A stretch of 64,000 nucleotides of DNA from Oscillospiraceae bacterium (GTDB lineage: Bacteria > Bacillota > Clostridia > Oscillospirales > Ruminococcaceae): NCBI GenBank assembly GCA_902362965.1, contig CABIYQ010000003.1, positions 124,001 to 188,000 on the forward strand, written 5' to 3'. Made by a program: the position numbers and the translations under genes. Positions within the stretch are counted from its first letter, which is position 1; each line of letters begins with the position of its first letter. Below are positions 54,453 to 63,927 of this stretch, in pieces. The notes beneath the pieces are model-generated. The model ran no database searches. It saw nothing but the letters and a program-made list of their open reading frames with translations, and had not been told where the DNA came from.

Positions 54453-55691
54453 TTAATTGCTGTGTTTCCTAAACGAAAGCTGAAATAGAATTAATCCCAC
54501 TGCAAAAAACAATGCCAATGCGCCAATTCCCAAATTTGCATTTCCTGTAAGCTGCGAAACCAAACTGATCGTTGTTGTTCCAATGAAAGAAGCACCCTTA
54601 CCACAGATATCCATTACTCCAAAATATTCTCCTGATTTTTCCGGCGGGATCATTTTGGCAAAATGACCTCTTGACAAAGCCTGTATACCTCCCTGAAACA
54701 TACCGACCATCAATGCCAGTATCCAAAAATGCAGCTGTCTTGACATAAAAATAGCAAAAATTGAAATAAAGAAATATGCACAAATGCAAATTGAAATTAA
54801 CAGCCTTGAAGAAAAGTCCCGGGAAAGGCGTCCAATCAAAATTGAACTTGGAAACGCTGCGATCTGTGTAACCAAGAGCGCTATTAGCAATCCGGTGCTG
54901 TCTAATCCCAGTGCAGAACCGTAAACTGTTGCCATTTCAATAATTGTATATACGCCGTCAATATAAAACAAAAAAGCAAGCAAAAATAAAAATATCTGTT
55001 TATTTGCAGCAATTTCCTTCAAAGAATTCCATAAGTTATGAAATGTACTCTGAATTCCAAAACGACTGTCCTCAGCATAATATCTCTGGCGATAAATACG
55101 CAGTAACGGTACGGAAAAAATTATCCACCAAATGGCTATAACCGCAAACGATATAATCATTGCAGTATTAATAGACAATCCAATTATATCTGATCCCAAT
55201 ACGAGAGTAAGACATAGCAGAAACGGTATACAGCTGCCAATATATCCCCAAGCATATCCTTGTGCCGAAACCCTGTCCATACGATCAGAGTCAGTAATAT
55301 CCGGAAGCATGGAATCATAAAAAATCAAACTTATTGAATAGCTCACCTTTGCCAATGCAAATACAATTAAAAATAACAGCCACTTTTTAAATAATCCAAG
55401 ACACAAGCATCCCACAGCGCCAATTAAAACGGACACCAAAAACAACGGTTTTTTTCGTCCTTTTTTATCCGAAACTGCGCCTAAAACCGGACCGGTCAGA
55501 GCAACTATAAGCGTAGATACAGAAACAGCATAACCCCAATATGCAACCGAATCCGAAGAATTAACACCGACTTGTTCTGCCAGACCATTAAAATAAATCG
55601 GAATCAGTGTAGAAACAAGAAGAATAAACGCTGAATTTCCCACATCATATAAAATCCAGTTTCGCTCTGCCTTTGACAGCTTAAATTTCAT
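54453..55691 (-). CDS. MFS transporter of the UMF1 (Atg22-like) family
   Basis: 412 residues with about twelve membrane helices. ERNWILYDVGNSAFILLVST at the N-terminus, the MFS loop GAVSDKKGRKKPLF between helices 2 and 3, and SRGHFAKMIPPEKSGEYFG in the second half match the UMF1 family, with resemblance to fungal Atg22 vacuolar effluxers. Substrate unknown; amino-acid efflux is possible. Overlaps the following gene's end by one base. Confidence 0.88.
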   Translation of the reverse strand: MKFKLSKAERNWILYDVGNSAFILLVSTLIPIYFNGLAEQVGVNSSDSVAYWGYAVSVSTLIVALTGPVLGAVSDKKGRKKPLFLVSVLIGAVGCLCLGLFKKWLLFLIVFALAKVSYSISLIFYDSMLPDITDSDRMDRVSAQGYAWGYIGSCIPFLLCLTLVLGSDIIGLSINTAMIISFAVIAIWWIIFSVPLLRIYRQRYYAEDSRFGIQSTFHNLWNSLKEIAANKQIFLFLLAFLFYIDGVYTIIEMATVYGSALGLDSTGLLIALLVTQIAAFPSSILIGRLSRDFSSRLLISICICAYFFISIFAIFMSRQLHFWILALMVGMFQGGIQALSRGHFAKMIPPEKSGEYFGVMDICGKGASFIGTTTISLVSQLTGNANLGIGALALFFAVGLILFQLSFRKHSN

Positions 55692-56506
55692 TATACTTCA
55701 CTTCCTTGATATTGAGAACCGAAAGAATAAGAATACCAGTTCCTCCAAGGTAAATCCGCAAATAAATTATCCTTATATTCATTAATCATAGTAACTGCTT
55801 TATCTAAAGCATTAATATAAAGTCGGCAAAGTTTTTTATTACTGTCAGAACAATTTAAATTAGGCGTCAGATTCATGACAAGTCCATGCATCTCCTTATC
55901 GTTGCCTGTAGCTTTTAAAAGCGTATAAATAAATTTTCGTTTAGGTCTATGAGGTGCGATTAAAAGGTGATTATAAAAAATCATAGAATGCATTGCTTTC
56001 TGTATTTGAAGTGCATTAACATTTGGAAAAAAGTCCGATATAATACGTGCGTTTGACAAACCTGGCTTTATATGCTTTGTAAGAATCTGAGTCAGCGGAT
56101 TCTTTTTATCATGCACCAGCAAATATCGGTCAAATTCCACTTCAATTTCTGCATGACGTATTCCGCTTTGTCTTATTTTAGCGCTGATATAGCCGTGACA
56201 TTCCCTATCCAAAGCAAAATGACAAAGGAATCCATAAATATAAGCAAAATGCGCTGCCGGATTTTCTGATCCCATAGCTGTTTTACCAAACTTTGAAAAA
56301 ACAAAATACCCTGATTTATCGTGCATAGAATAACCTATCCGATTTACTTTATTAGAAAACAAGGGGTAATAATAAAACAAAATATCAGGGCCATGCAGTC
56401 CAATGTCAAACAGACTTTTGTACGGTTGAATTTCAGAACGGATTTTTTCAGGCAGACGGCGATATACCTGTTGTCCGAAGCGGTAGTGTGCATAGGTTGA
56501 CGGCAT
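55691..56506 (-). CDS. Zinc-dependent phospholipase C-like protein
   Basis: 271 residues without a signal peptide. Metal-ligand motifs of the Zn-dependent PLC/S1-P1-like fold are visible: PSTYAHYRFG, LFDIGLHGPDILFYY, YIYGFLCHFALDRECHGYI and RHAEIEVEFD. The lack of export signal suggests an intracellular or atypical hydrolase; activity unproven. Upstream partner of the MFS gene, with a one-base overlap. Confidence 0.82.
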   Translation of the reverse strand: MPSTYAHYRFGQQVYRRLPEKIRSEIQPYKSLFDIGLHGPDILFYYYPLFSNKVNRIGYSMHDKSGYFVFSKFGKTAMGSENPAAHFAYIYGFLCHFALDRECHGYISAKIRQSGIRHAEIEVEFDRYLLVHDKKNPLTQILTKHIKPGLSNARIISDFFPNVNALQIQKAMHSMIFYNHLLIAPHRPKRKFIYTLLKATGNDKEMHGLVMNLTPNLNCSDSNKKLCRLYINALDKAVTMINEYKDNLFADLPWRNWYSYSFGSQYQGSEV

Positions 56507-56609
56507 AATATTCTCCTTTATTTATATACAATAAAATCTACATATAATTTATTATACTTAGCAGAGCTTATATTATACTATTACAGAAGAAAATGGGTAT
56601 AAAAAATAT

Positions 56610-56645
56610 GGAGTAAAACTCACCATAAAAACTGGTTTTTACTCC
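56610..56645 (-). terminator. Terminator of pflA
   Basis: 9-bp outer stem GGAGTAAAA / TTTTACTCC (56610-56618, 56637-56645) with a further weak inner helix; ATATTTTTTAT follows leftward. Confidence 0.7.
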
Positions 56646-56654
56646 AAATTCTGA

Positions 56655-57407
56655 TTACTTATACATAGAAGTTTTAAGCTTTTTATTCGCATTAGATATA
56701 CGTTCCTTATCTGGAGGACATACACCGTTAAGCGAATACGGGATACCTAAAGTTTCCCACTTAAATGCACCTAGTGTATGGTAAGGAAGTACTTCCACAC
56801 GTTCAACATTATCAAGCGTATCAATAAATTCTGAAAGCTTATCAAGATCTTCATCAAAATCGCTCAGCTGAGGTACAAGTACATGACGGATCCATACAGG
56901 TTTTTTTATTTCAGACAAATATTTTGCCATATCAAGAATATTATCATTACTAAATCCAGTAATATAGCTATGACGTTCATTATCCATTTCTTTTATATCA
57001 AGCAGAAAAAGATCCGTATAGTTCATCAATTCATTAAATTTTGAGAAAAACGGTTCATCGCGTGTAAAAGGATTTCCGGCGGTATCAATAACGGTATGCA
57101 CGCCGTATTCCTTTGCTCTTCTGAAAAAATCTATCAGGAAGTCAATATGCAGAAGAGGTTCTCCGCCGCTTACTGTTATTCCTCCGGAATCTTTCCAGTA
57201 GTTTTTGTAGCGCAGTGCACGTTTTAACAGTTCATTTGAAGTCATTTCTTCACCGTCATTCATATTCCAAGTATCCGGATTGTGACAGTATTTGCAGCGC
57301 ATATTGCAGCCCTGTAAAAAAACTATAAATCTTACTCCGGGTCCATCGGCAGCGCCGAAACTTTCAATTGAGTGAACCCGGACTTTCTGTACATCATTCT
57401 GATCCAT
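56655..57407 (-). CDS. pflA: Pyruvate formate-lyase activating enzyme
   Basis: 250 residues, radical SAM enzyme that makes the glycyl radical on PflB. Cluster motif CNMRCKYC gives C34, C38 and C41; GGITVSGGEPLL is the SAM-binding GGE region; KPVWIRHVLVPQLSD typical. The ATG at 57407 has GGAGG 7 bases upstream; a GTG just before it is in frame but closer. Downstream of pflB, separated by a hairpin (57484-57507). Confidence 0.96.
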   Translation of the reverse strand: MDQNDVQKVRVHSIESFGAADGPGVRFIVFLQGCNMRCKYCHNPDTWNMNDGEEMTSNELLKRALRYKNYWKDSGGITVSGGEPLLHIDFLIDFFRRAKEYGVHTVIDTAGNPFTRDEPFFSKFNELMNYTDLFLLDIKEMDNERHSYITGFSNDNILDMAKYLSEIKKPVWIRHVLVPQLSDFDEDLDKLSEFIDTLDNVERVEVLPYHTLGAFKWETLGIPYSLNGVCPPDKERISNANKKLKTSMYK

Positions 57408-57483
57408 CACGATTCCTCCATATTATTTTATACCTTGCGCTACAGCAAATGCACAAAGTATAATCATTATTATACAACGCAAA

Positions 57484-57507
57484 GTCTCTCCGCATCAGCG
57501 GGGAGAC
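57484..57507 (-). terminator. Hairpin between pflB and pflA
   Basis: 10-bp stem (57484-57493 with 57498-57507, one G-T pair), loop TGAT on the transcript. The following T-run is weak (CTTTG), so it probably attenuates or protects the pflB RNA end rather than stopping everything. Confidence 0.55.
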
Positions 57508-57541
57508 CTGCATTAATATTATTTCATTTTTTATTATTTTA

Positions 57542-59794
57542 TTACATCGTTTCATGACATGTTCTTGAAATAACATCAAGCTGCTGTTCACGGGTAAGGT
57601 CGATAAACTTAACTGCATAACCGGAAACACGGATAGTAAAGTTTGCGTATTCTTCCTTTTCAGGGTGTTCCATAGCGTCAATAAGCTTGTCTTTGCCGAA
57701 TACGTTTACATTAAGATGATGTGCCCCCTGATCAAAGTAGCCATCAAGAATATTTACAAGATTTGTAACCTGCTCGGACTCTTCATGACCCAAAGCGTCA
57801 GGATTAATTGTCTGTGTATTTGAAATACCGTCAAGTGCATATTCGTAAGGCAGCTTTGCAACGGAATTAAGTGAAGCAAGCAGTCCGTTCTTTTCAGCGC
57901 CGTATGATGGATTTGCACCGGGTGCAAGCGGTTCGCCGGCTTTTCTTCCATCCGGAAGTGAAGCTGTAGCCTTGCCATAAACAACGTTTGAAGTAATGGT
58001 AAGGATTGAGGTTGTAGGTTCTGAATCACGGTATGTATGGCACTGTTTAATCTTTCTGAGGAAAGTTTTCAGCAGCCATACTGCAATTTCATCAGCACGG
58101 TCATCGTCATTGCCGTATCTTGGGAAATCGCCTGTAGTTTCAAAATCAGTAACAATACCGTCTTCATCACGAATAGTCTTAACCTTAGCGTATTTAATAG
58201 CGCAAAGTGAATCAACAACATGTGAGAAACCTGCGATACCTGTGGCAAATGTACGTCTTACATCCGTATCAATAAGAGCCATTTCGGCAGCTTCATAGTA
58301 GTACTTGTCGTGCATATAATGGATAAGATTCAATGTATGGACATAAATGCTTGCAAGCCAGCTCATCATGTCGTCAAACTTTGCCATTACCTCATCATAA
58401 TCAAGATACTCCGAAGTAATAGGAATATATTTCGGCCCTACCTGTACCTTTGTCTTAGCGTCAACACCGCCGTTTATTGCGTACAGAAGACACTTTGCAA
58501 GATTTGCACGTGCACCGAAGAACTGCATTTCCTTACCCGTCTGAGTAGCAGATACGCAGCAGCAGATAGCATAATCATCGCCCCACTCAACACGCATAAC
58601 TTCATCGTTTTCATACTGAATAGAACTTGTACGCACAGAAATAGCGGACGCATAACGTTTAAACGCCTCCGGAAGATTTGATGAATAAAGAACCGTAAGA
58701 TTAGGTTCAGGTGAAGGTCCCATATTTTCAAGCGTATGCAGAAAACGAAAATCGTTCTTAGTAACCATATGGCGACCGTCAACGCTCTTTCCGGCAATAC
58801 TCAGCGTTGCCCAAACAGGATCTCCTGAGAACAGTTCATTATATGAAGGAATACGTGCAAACTTAACCATGCGGAACTTCATAACCATATGGTCGATAAG
58901 CTCCTGAGCTTCTGATTCTGTAAGCTTTCCTTCGTCTAAATCACGCTGAATATAAATATCAAGGAATGTAGAAATACGTCCAACGCTCATTGCAGCGCCG
59001 TTTTGTGTTTTGATTGCTGCAAGATAACCGAAATATAACCACTGGCATGCTTCACGTGCGTCCTTGGCAGGAGCTGAAATATCAAATCCGTATGATTCTG
59101 CCATTACTTTCATTTCTTTAAGCGCTTTTATCTGCATGCTTATTTCTTCACGCTGTCGGATAACGTCGTCACGCATTTTACCGTTTCCGCAGAAAGCAAG
59201 ATCCTTGGACTTTTCCTCAACAAGCATATCAATACCGTAAAGAGCAACTCTTCTGTAATCGCCCACGATACGTCCTCTTCCGTATGTATCTGGAAGACCT
59301 GTAATAATCTTGTTCTTACGGGCTGCACGCATTTCAGGCGTATATGCGTCGAATACGCCCTGATTATGCGTTTTATGATATTCTGTAAATATTTTATGAA
59401 GTTCAGGACTTGGAGTATAGCCATAAGTTTTACAAGCTTCTTCAGCCATTTTTATTCCGCCGAAAGGCATAAATGCACGTTTAAGAGGCTTATCTGTCTG
59501 AAGACCTACGATTTTTTCAAGATCTTTCATACTTTCATCCAGATATCCCGGCTTATGCGATGTGATTGTTGAAACAATTTCTGTATCCATATCAAGAACG
59601 CCGCCCTTGGCACGTTCTTCTTTCTGTAATTCCTTAAGTTTTCCCCAAAGCTTATTTGTAGCTTCAGTCGGACCGGTTAGAAATGATTCATCGCCGTCAT
59701 AAGGAGTATAATTGTTCTGAATGAAATCACGGGTATTGATTTCTTCCATCCACTTTCTTCCTTTAAATCCATGCCACTGTTCAAAGTTTGCCAT
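57542..59794 (-). CDS. pflB: Formate C-acetyltransferase (pyruvate formate-lyase)
   Basis: 750 residues. Splits pyruvate with CoA to acetyl-CoA and formate in anaerobic fermentation. The glycyl radical site is Gly725 in RVSGYAV near the C-terminus, and the catalytic Cys pair lies in [16 protein letters not shown] precedes the ATG. The oxygen-sensitive enzyme is activated by PflA encoded next. A palindromic operator lies about 90 bases upstream of the start (59885-59900). Confidence 0.97.
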   Translation of the reverse strand: MANFEQWHGFKGRKWMEEINTRDFIQNNYTPYDGDESFLTGPTEATNKLWGKLKELQKEERAKGGVLDMDTEIVSTITSHKPGYLDESMKDLEKIVGLQTDKPLKRAFMPFGGIKMAEEACKTYGYTPSPELHKIFTEYHKTHNQGVFDAYTPEMRAARKNKIITGLPDTYGRGRIVGDYRRVALYGIDMLVEEKSKDLAFCGNGKMRDDVIRQREEISMQIKALKEMKVMAESYGFDISAPAKDAREACQWLYFGYLAAIKTQNGAAMSVGRISTFLDIYIQRDLDEGKLTESEAQELIDHMVMKFRMVKFARIPSYNELFSGDPVWATLSIAGKSVDGRHMVTKNDFRFLHTLENMGPSPEPNLTVLYSSNLPEAFKRYASAISVRTSSIQYENDEVMRVEWGDDYAICCCVSATQTGKEMQFFGARANLAKCLLYAINGGVDAKTKVQVGPKYIPITSEYLDYDEVMAKFDDMMSWLASIYVHTLNLIHYMHDKYYYEAAEMALIDTDVRRTFATGIAGFSHVVDSLCAIKYAKVKTIRDEDGIVTDFETTGDFPRYGNDDDRADEIAVWLLKTFLRKIKQCHTYRDSEPTTSILTITSNVVYGKATASLPDGRKAGEPLAPGANPSYGAEKNGLLASLNSVAKLPYEYALDGISNTQTINPDALGHEESEQVTNLVNILDGYFDQGAHHLNVNVFGKDKLIDAMEHPEKEEYANFTIRVSGYAVKFIDLTREQQLDVISRTCHETM

Positions 59795-60105
59795 ATTATA
59801 ACCTCCTATTTAATAAAACAGCCTTAAGCTGTAGTCAGCAATATTTTATACTGTAAATCTATGATATGCAATATATTCAAATAAGTTAGCTTTTGCTAAC
59901 CCAATAATATAACTGCAATTTGTTATATGGTTTTATCCCTCATCTCAACATTAACATTGTAACATCTGAGCACAAAAAAGTCAATATTAATATTTATCAA
60001 AATGTTCTCCATATAACAATAATATTTAGTATAAAATAGGAATTATTATTATTTTTTTAACTAACCTCTGAAGTATAGTCGATTTGTTAATTATGACGTT
60101 TGGGT
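59795..60105. other. Regulatory intergenic region upstream of pflB
   Basis: 311 bp between the Rrf2 gene and pflB, both leftward. It holds the operator at 59885-59900 and AT-rich sequence in which a pflB promoter must lie; several -10-like boxes make the choice uncertain. No open frame seen. Confidence 0.55.
59885..59900 (-). promoter_or_regulatory. Operator before pflB, same core as at feo
   Basis: GTTAG-CTTTTG-CTAAC, a 6-bp-arm inverted repeat (GTTAGC TTTT GCTAAC). It matches the feoA site at GTTAG.TT.TGCTAA.C.AA. Rex boxes have GTTAA-N4-TTAAC spacing, which is two bases shorter, so Rex is unlikely. Confidence 0.6.
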
Positions 60106-60543
60106 CTAAATCACATAATCATCTCCACGGTTATTTCCCGAATGCATTAATATATCCTCAATAGTAATGTTATCCACGACATTGCAAATGGCACTGTATA
60201 GCTGCTCCCATACAAATAATGTGCTGCATTCCGATGCACGTCCGCAGGTATTAACATTGTCCTCAAGACATGAAACCGGAGCTAAACTTCCTTCCGTCAA
60301 ACGCAAAATCATACCTACTGTATAGTATTTAGGCGGATTGGTAAGCTTATAGCCTCCCTGCGCACCCCTTACGCTTTTTACAAAACCTGCACGACTCAGA
60401 AGAATAACTATTTGCTCCAGATATTTTACACTAATGTTCTGACGTGCGGCAATCTCTTTAAGAGGAATAGCAGATCCGTTATCGTTTGCTGCTATATCAC
60501 ACATCATACGAAGTGCGTAGCGTCCTTTTGTAGAAATTTTCAT
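60106..60543 (-). CDS. Rrf2-family transcriptional regulator with Cys triad
   Basis: 145 residues. Winged helix-turn-helix starting MKISTKGRYALRMMCDIA, recognition part ISVKYLEQIVILLSRAGFVK and wing VRGAQGGYKL. C92, C100 and C106 could bind an Fe-S cluster as in IscR/NsrR-type members, though the 7+5 spacing differs from IscR. Start at 60543, with AAAGGATG upstream; 13 further codons are open but lack a site. It lies just upstream of pflB on the same strand. Confidence 0.88.
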   Translation of the reverse strand: MKISTKGRYALRMMCDIAANDNGSAIPLKEIAARQNISVKYLEQIVILLSRAGFVKSVRGAQGGYKLTNPPKYYTVGMILRLTEGSLAPVSCLEDNVNTCGRASECSTLFVWEQLYSAICNVVDNITIEDILMHSGNNRGDDYVI

Positions 60544-60665
60544 TTTTACATCCTTTCCCATAAGTTTAATACTACAATTCACAGCTATTATATATTATAT
60601 ACCTCTGATACATAAAAGTCAATCTTTTAACTGCCTCTAAATATTACCATAATAAACGGGAAGTA

Positions 60666-60694
60666 TTGAAAAAAATGAATTTATATGATATTAT
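60666..60694 (+). promoter_or_regulatory. Predicted promoter of the hemA operon
   Basis: TTGAAA (60666-60671), 17-base spacer, TATTAT (60689-60694). Confidence 0.65.
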
Positions 60695-60737
60695 TAATAA
60701 CAGTTTATTTAACTTAAAGCGAAAGCAGTGATAATAA

Positions 60738-61874
60738 TTGTTCTGTACCAGTATAAACTATAAAAGTGCTGATGCCGAAATGCGCAAAAATTTTGCATTT
60801 TCTCTCGATATACAACGTGAATTTATGTCTGAACTTATGAAGGCAAAATGTATTTCTCAATGTGTAATTTTATGTACATGTAACCGTACTGAAGTATATT
60901 TCTGCGGCAGTCCTGCGGCGCCTGAATACGTTGACAAGCTTCTTGCAGAATACAGTAAGATACCGAAAGAAATTTTCTCTGCTAAAAAAAGATTTTATCA
61001 AGATGAAAAATCCATTATACATCTTTTTAAAGTTGCCAGCGGAATTGACTCTATGGTCATAGGTGAAGACGAAATACTGGGGCAAACCAAAAAAGCTTAC
61101 CATTCAGCTAAAGAAGCAGATACCGTATCACATGAATTAAATATCATATTTCAGTCCGCTATTGCATGTGCAAAAAAAATTAAAACGGAAACTGCTTTAT
61201 CGAAAACCTCTGTTTCGATTGCTTCGCTGGCTGCAAACGAAGCTGTTAAACTTGGTGGAAATATAAATGTTCTTTTAATCGGCGCAACCGGAAAAACCGG
61301 TACTACAGTACTAAAAAATTTAATATCGCATAAATCCATAAATATAACAATAACTTTAAGAGAACATAATCCTGACTTTAAAATAGCTGCAAATCCCAGT
61401 ATCAATGTAATTAATTATTCACAGCGATATAAATATATAAGCGACGCTGACTGCATTATCAGTGCCACATCAAGTCCTCATTATACTATAACCCTTTGCG
61501 AACTTCAAAAATATTTAAACAAAAATAAAAAACGCTTATTTATTGATCTTGCAGTACCGCCGGATATTGACAGCAGTATTTCATACTTAAACGACGCAGA
61601 ACTTATCGGAATCGATTATTTTGAAAAGCTGTCTGAAAGCAACAATATCTTAAAAATGAACAGTGTTGACACTGCGTGTGAGATAATTGCCAAAGAAACG
61701 GATACACTGAAAAAAGAACTTTATTTTCATAACTTTTTGCCGTACATTGAATCAGTAAAAAAAGAAATCCGTTCAAAGCCTTTCGAGGATATTATCTATA
61801 AATTCAAGTCGGAAATGAATGCTGAACAATTTGCCGAGGTTTTAAGAATCATGAAACTATATGGAAAGCAGTGA
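60738..61874 (+). CDS. hemA: Glutamyl-tRNA reductase, TTG start
   Basis: 378 residues; first committed step of tetrapyrrole synthesis, reducing glutamyl-tRNA to glutamate semialdehyde. Catalytic Cys48 in LCTCNRTEVY; VIGEDEILGQTKKAY; NADPH domain VLLIGATGKTG (a variant of the usual GxGxxG); LFIDLAVPPDID. A TAA directly precedes the TTG at 60738 in frame, and the N-terminal strand FCTSINYKSADAEMR is needed for the fold, so TTG is the start; its ribosome site is weak. Overlaps the next gene's region, so coupled. Confidence 0.92.
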   Translation: MFCTSINYKSADAEMRKNFAFSLDIQREFMSELMKAKCISQCVILCTCNRTEVYFCGSPAAPEYVDKLLAEYSKIPKEIFSAKKRFYQDEKSIIHLFKVASGIDSMVIGEDEILGQTKKAYHSAKEADTVSHELNIIFQSAIACAKKIKTETALSKTSVSIASLAANEAVKLGGNINVLLIGATGKTGTTVLKNLISHKSINITITLREHNPDFKIAANPSINVINYSQRYKYISDADCIISATSSPHYTITLCELQKYLNKNKKRLFIDLAVPPDIDSSISYLNDAELIGIDYFEKLSESNNILKMNSVDTACEIIAKETDTLKKELYFHNFLPYIESVKKEIRSKPFEDIIYKFKSEMNAEQFAEVLRIMKLYGKQ

Positions 61875-61878
61875 TACT

Positions 61879-62505
61879 ATGGGGTACTTCCCTTTTTTTA
61901 TTGATATTAAAGGCAAAAAATGCATAATTGTCGGTGGCGGAAACGTTGCGGCTCGAAAAATCGAAAAGCTTCTTCCCTTTGAACCGGACATTACCGTAAT
62001 TGCCCCTGAAATTTCTGATGACATTACAAGTTTAAACGGTATAAAAATTATTAAAAGAAAATTCAGGGACGAAGATATTGACAGTGCTTTTTTTGTAATC
62101 AGTGCGTCAGACGACGAGCAGCTTAATGCACATATATTTAAACTTTGCAGAAAAAAAAATATTCTGGTGAACACTGTAGATGATCTTGATAAATGCGGTT
62201 TTATTTTTCCGGCAGTTGTTCATAAAAATGATATTACCGTCGGGATTTCCACCTCTGGTAAGAGTCCGATATTTGCGTCATATTTACGCATGAAAACGGA
62301 AAATATGATTGATGAAAAATGTCTGGAAACTATCGAAATACTAGGAAAATTCCGTGAAAAAATAAAACGGGAAATTTCATCTGAAGCAGTCAGGAAAAAA
62401 GCTTTTGAAAAAATATTGAAAATGTGTATTGAAAGTAAAAATTTACCCGATGATATACAGATTTTTAATATGATTGAAGAAATAAAAAAATCTAAATTTT
62501 ATTAA
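61879..62505 (+). CDS. Precorrin-2 dehydrogenase / sirohydrochlorin ferrochelatase-type protein
   Basis: 208 residues, like the N-terminal half of CysG or Met8. MGYFPFFIDIKGKKCIIVGG followed by GNVAARKIEKLL is the NAD-binding start; VNTVDDLDKCGFIFPAVVH and VGISTSGKSPIFASYLR follow. Oxidises precorrin-2 towards sirohaem or cobalamin. An ATG at 61861 is in frame inside hemA, but 61879 matches the family start and lies 4 bases past the hemA stop, with GGAAAG upstream. Confidence 0.88.
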   Translation: MGYFPFFIDIKGKKCIIVGGGNVAARKIEKLLPFEPDITVIAPEISDDITSLNGIKIIKRKFRDEDIDSAFFVISASDDEQLNAHIFKLCRKKNILVNTVDDLDKCGFIFPAVVHKNDITVGISTSGKSPIFASYLRMKTENMIDEKCLETIEILGKFREKIKREISSEAVRKKAFEKILKMCIESKNLPDDIQIFNMIEEIKKSKFY

Positions 62506-62548
62506 GTGTAACTTATAAGGTAAATCGAAACTTGAATGGGGTTATAGC

Positions 62549-63010
62549 ATGGACAATATTATTGTAAAATTAGATGAGCAATCGGTAAACGAATTTTGGC
62601 AATTAAGAATGGAACTATTGAAAGAATTAGAAGAAATCAATAGAAAAACAGATATTTCTGAGTTGGAATCTGCAACGAAGCAATATTACTTATCGCATAT
62701 AAACAAGGATTTAATTAGTTGGGGGATATTACACGAGAATAAACTTGTCGCAATAGGCTCTCTATGTTTGTTTGAGCGTATTCCATATGAAGAAAATTTA
62801 AACGGATTAGAGGGTTATATATTAAATATATATACTTCTCCAAAATTTAGAAAGCAAAAATTTGCAAATTGTATTTTAAATGAAATAATAAATTATGCTT
62901 CAAAAATTCATGTAAAAAGATTATGGCTTAATAGCAGTGAGCAAGGAAAGAAATTATATGTTGAGCGAGGATTTATAAAGAAAGAGAATGAAATGGAATT
63001 GTTTTTATAG
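62549..63010 (+). CDS. GNAT family N-acetyltransferase
   Basis: 153 residues, single GNAT domain: GILHENKLVAIGSLCLFER beta hairpin, YILNIYTSPKFRKQKFANCI acetyl-CoA motif A (R-K-Q-K-F-A in place of RGxGIG), WLNSSEQGKKLYVERGF C-terminus. Substrate unknown. It lies between two haem genes with spacers of 43 and 56 bases on either side, unlike the tight coupling around it, and its codons are more A-rich, so it may be an insertion. Weak ribosome site GGGG. Confidence 0.8.
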   Translation: MDNIIVKLDEQSVNEFWQLRMELLKELEEINRKTDISELESATKQYYLSHINKDLISWGILHENKLVAIGSLCLFERIPYEENLNGLEGYILNIYTSPKFRKQKFANCILNEIINYASKIHVKRLWLNSSEQGKKLYVERGFIKKENEMELFL

Positions 63011-63066
63011 CAATAAATCCTGATTTATATCATGAACATAAAATGAAATTGAGAGATAAAAAGAGT

Positions 63067-63927
63067 ATGAAAATTAAAATAGGAACACGAAAAAGCAGAC
63101 TTGCAGTGGCTCAGACTAATATGTTTATAGAAAGATTAACATCTTTTTTTCCGGATGCAGAACCAGAAATTATTTATATCAGTACTAAAGGCGACAAAAT
63201 AATTGACAAACCTCTTTCGCAAATCGGCGGCAAGGGAATCTTTGTCTCTGAAATTGAATTGGCATTACAGTGCGGAAATATTGACGTTGCTGTTCACAGT
63301 GCAAAAGACCTTCCTGTATTACTTGGGGAAAATCTTGAAATTTCAGGAGTATTGCCCAGAGGAAATTATCGTGATGTAATTGTAACCAAAAAAGAAAATC
63401 ACATTAATAGTACCAAAGATTTTATTGTGGGTACCGGAAGTATACGGCGCAGGCTTAATATGAAAAAAATATATAATAAAGTAACATTTAAAGATATTCG
63501 TGGAAATGTAGACACACGCCTTTCAAAGCTTGAAAACGGCGAATATGACGCTATAATTCTTGCGGCGTCAGGTCTGGAACGTCTTGAAATTAAAACAGAA
63601 AATTACAGTATCACTGCTTTTGATTATATGGATTTTCTTCCTGCTCCATGTCAGGGAATAATTGCACTAGAGAGCCGTAAAAATGATTTTATAACGCCTG
63701 TGATACAAAAAATCAACGACATTAACACCTTTAAGGCTTTTGAAACAGAACGATGTGTAATAAGAACCTTAAACGCAGACTGTTCAATGCCTGTGGGAGC
63801 ATATTCTGAATTATGCGGCGGAAAAATTACGCTTACAGTTTCGAAAGATATGAATAAAATACTGTCTGGAACCGCCGACATTTCCCATAACCTAGAATTT
63901 GCAAAGGAGTTGGTTTTAAAGTTATGA
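63067..63927 (+). CDS. hemC: Hydroxymethylbilane synthase (porphobilinogen deaminase)
   Basis: 286 residues. Joins four porphobilinogens into hydroxymethylbilane. Starts MKIKIGTRKSRLAVAQT; GTGSIRRRLNM, DIRGNVDTRL and LPAPCQGIIALE are family signatures, and Cys239 in NADCSMPVGAY carries the dipyrromethane cofactor. Somewhat shorter than the usual 300-310. An ATG at 63043 is in frame but without a site; 63067 fits the family better. Its stop overlaps the next ATG (ATGA). Confidence 0.93.
   Translation: MKIKIGTRKSRLAVAQTNMFIERLTSFFPDAEPEIIYISTKGDKIIDKPLSQIGGKGIFVSEIELALQCGNIDVAVHSAKDLPVLLGENLEISGVLPRGNYRDVIVTKKENHINSTKDFIVGTGSIRRRLNMKKIYNKVTFKDIRGNVDTRLSKLENGEYDAIILAASGLERLEIKTENYSITAFDYMDFLPAPCQGIIALESRKNDFITPVIQKINDINTFKAFETERCVIRTLNADCSMPVGAYSELCGGKITLTVSKDMNKILSGTADISHNLEFAKELVLKL

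Noticed and set aside
57754..58797. Alternative-frame open stretches within pflB on both strands
   Set aside because: They arise from codon bias of pflB; no start signals and no recognisable product.
59885..59900. Rex (NADH-sensing) operator before pflB
   Set aside because: Rex boxes have GTTAA-N4-TTAAC geometry; here the arms are two bases further apart and match the feo sites instead.
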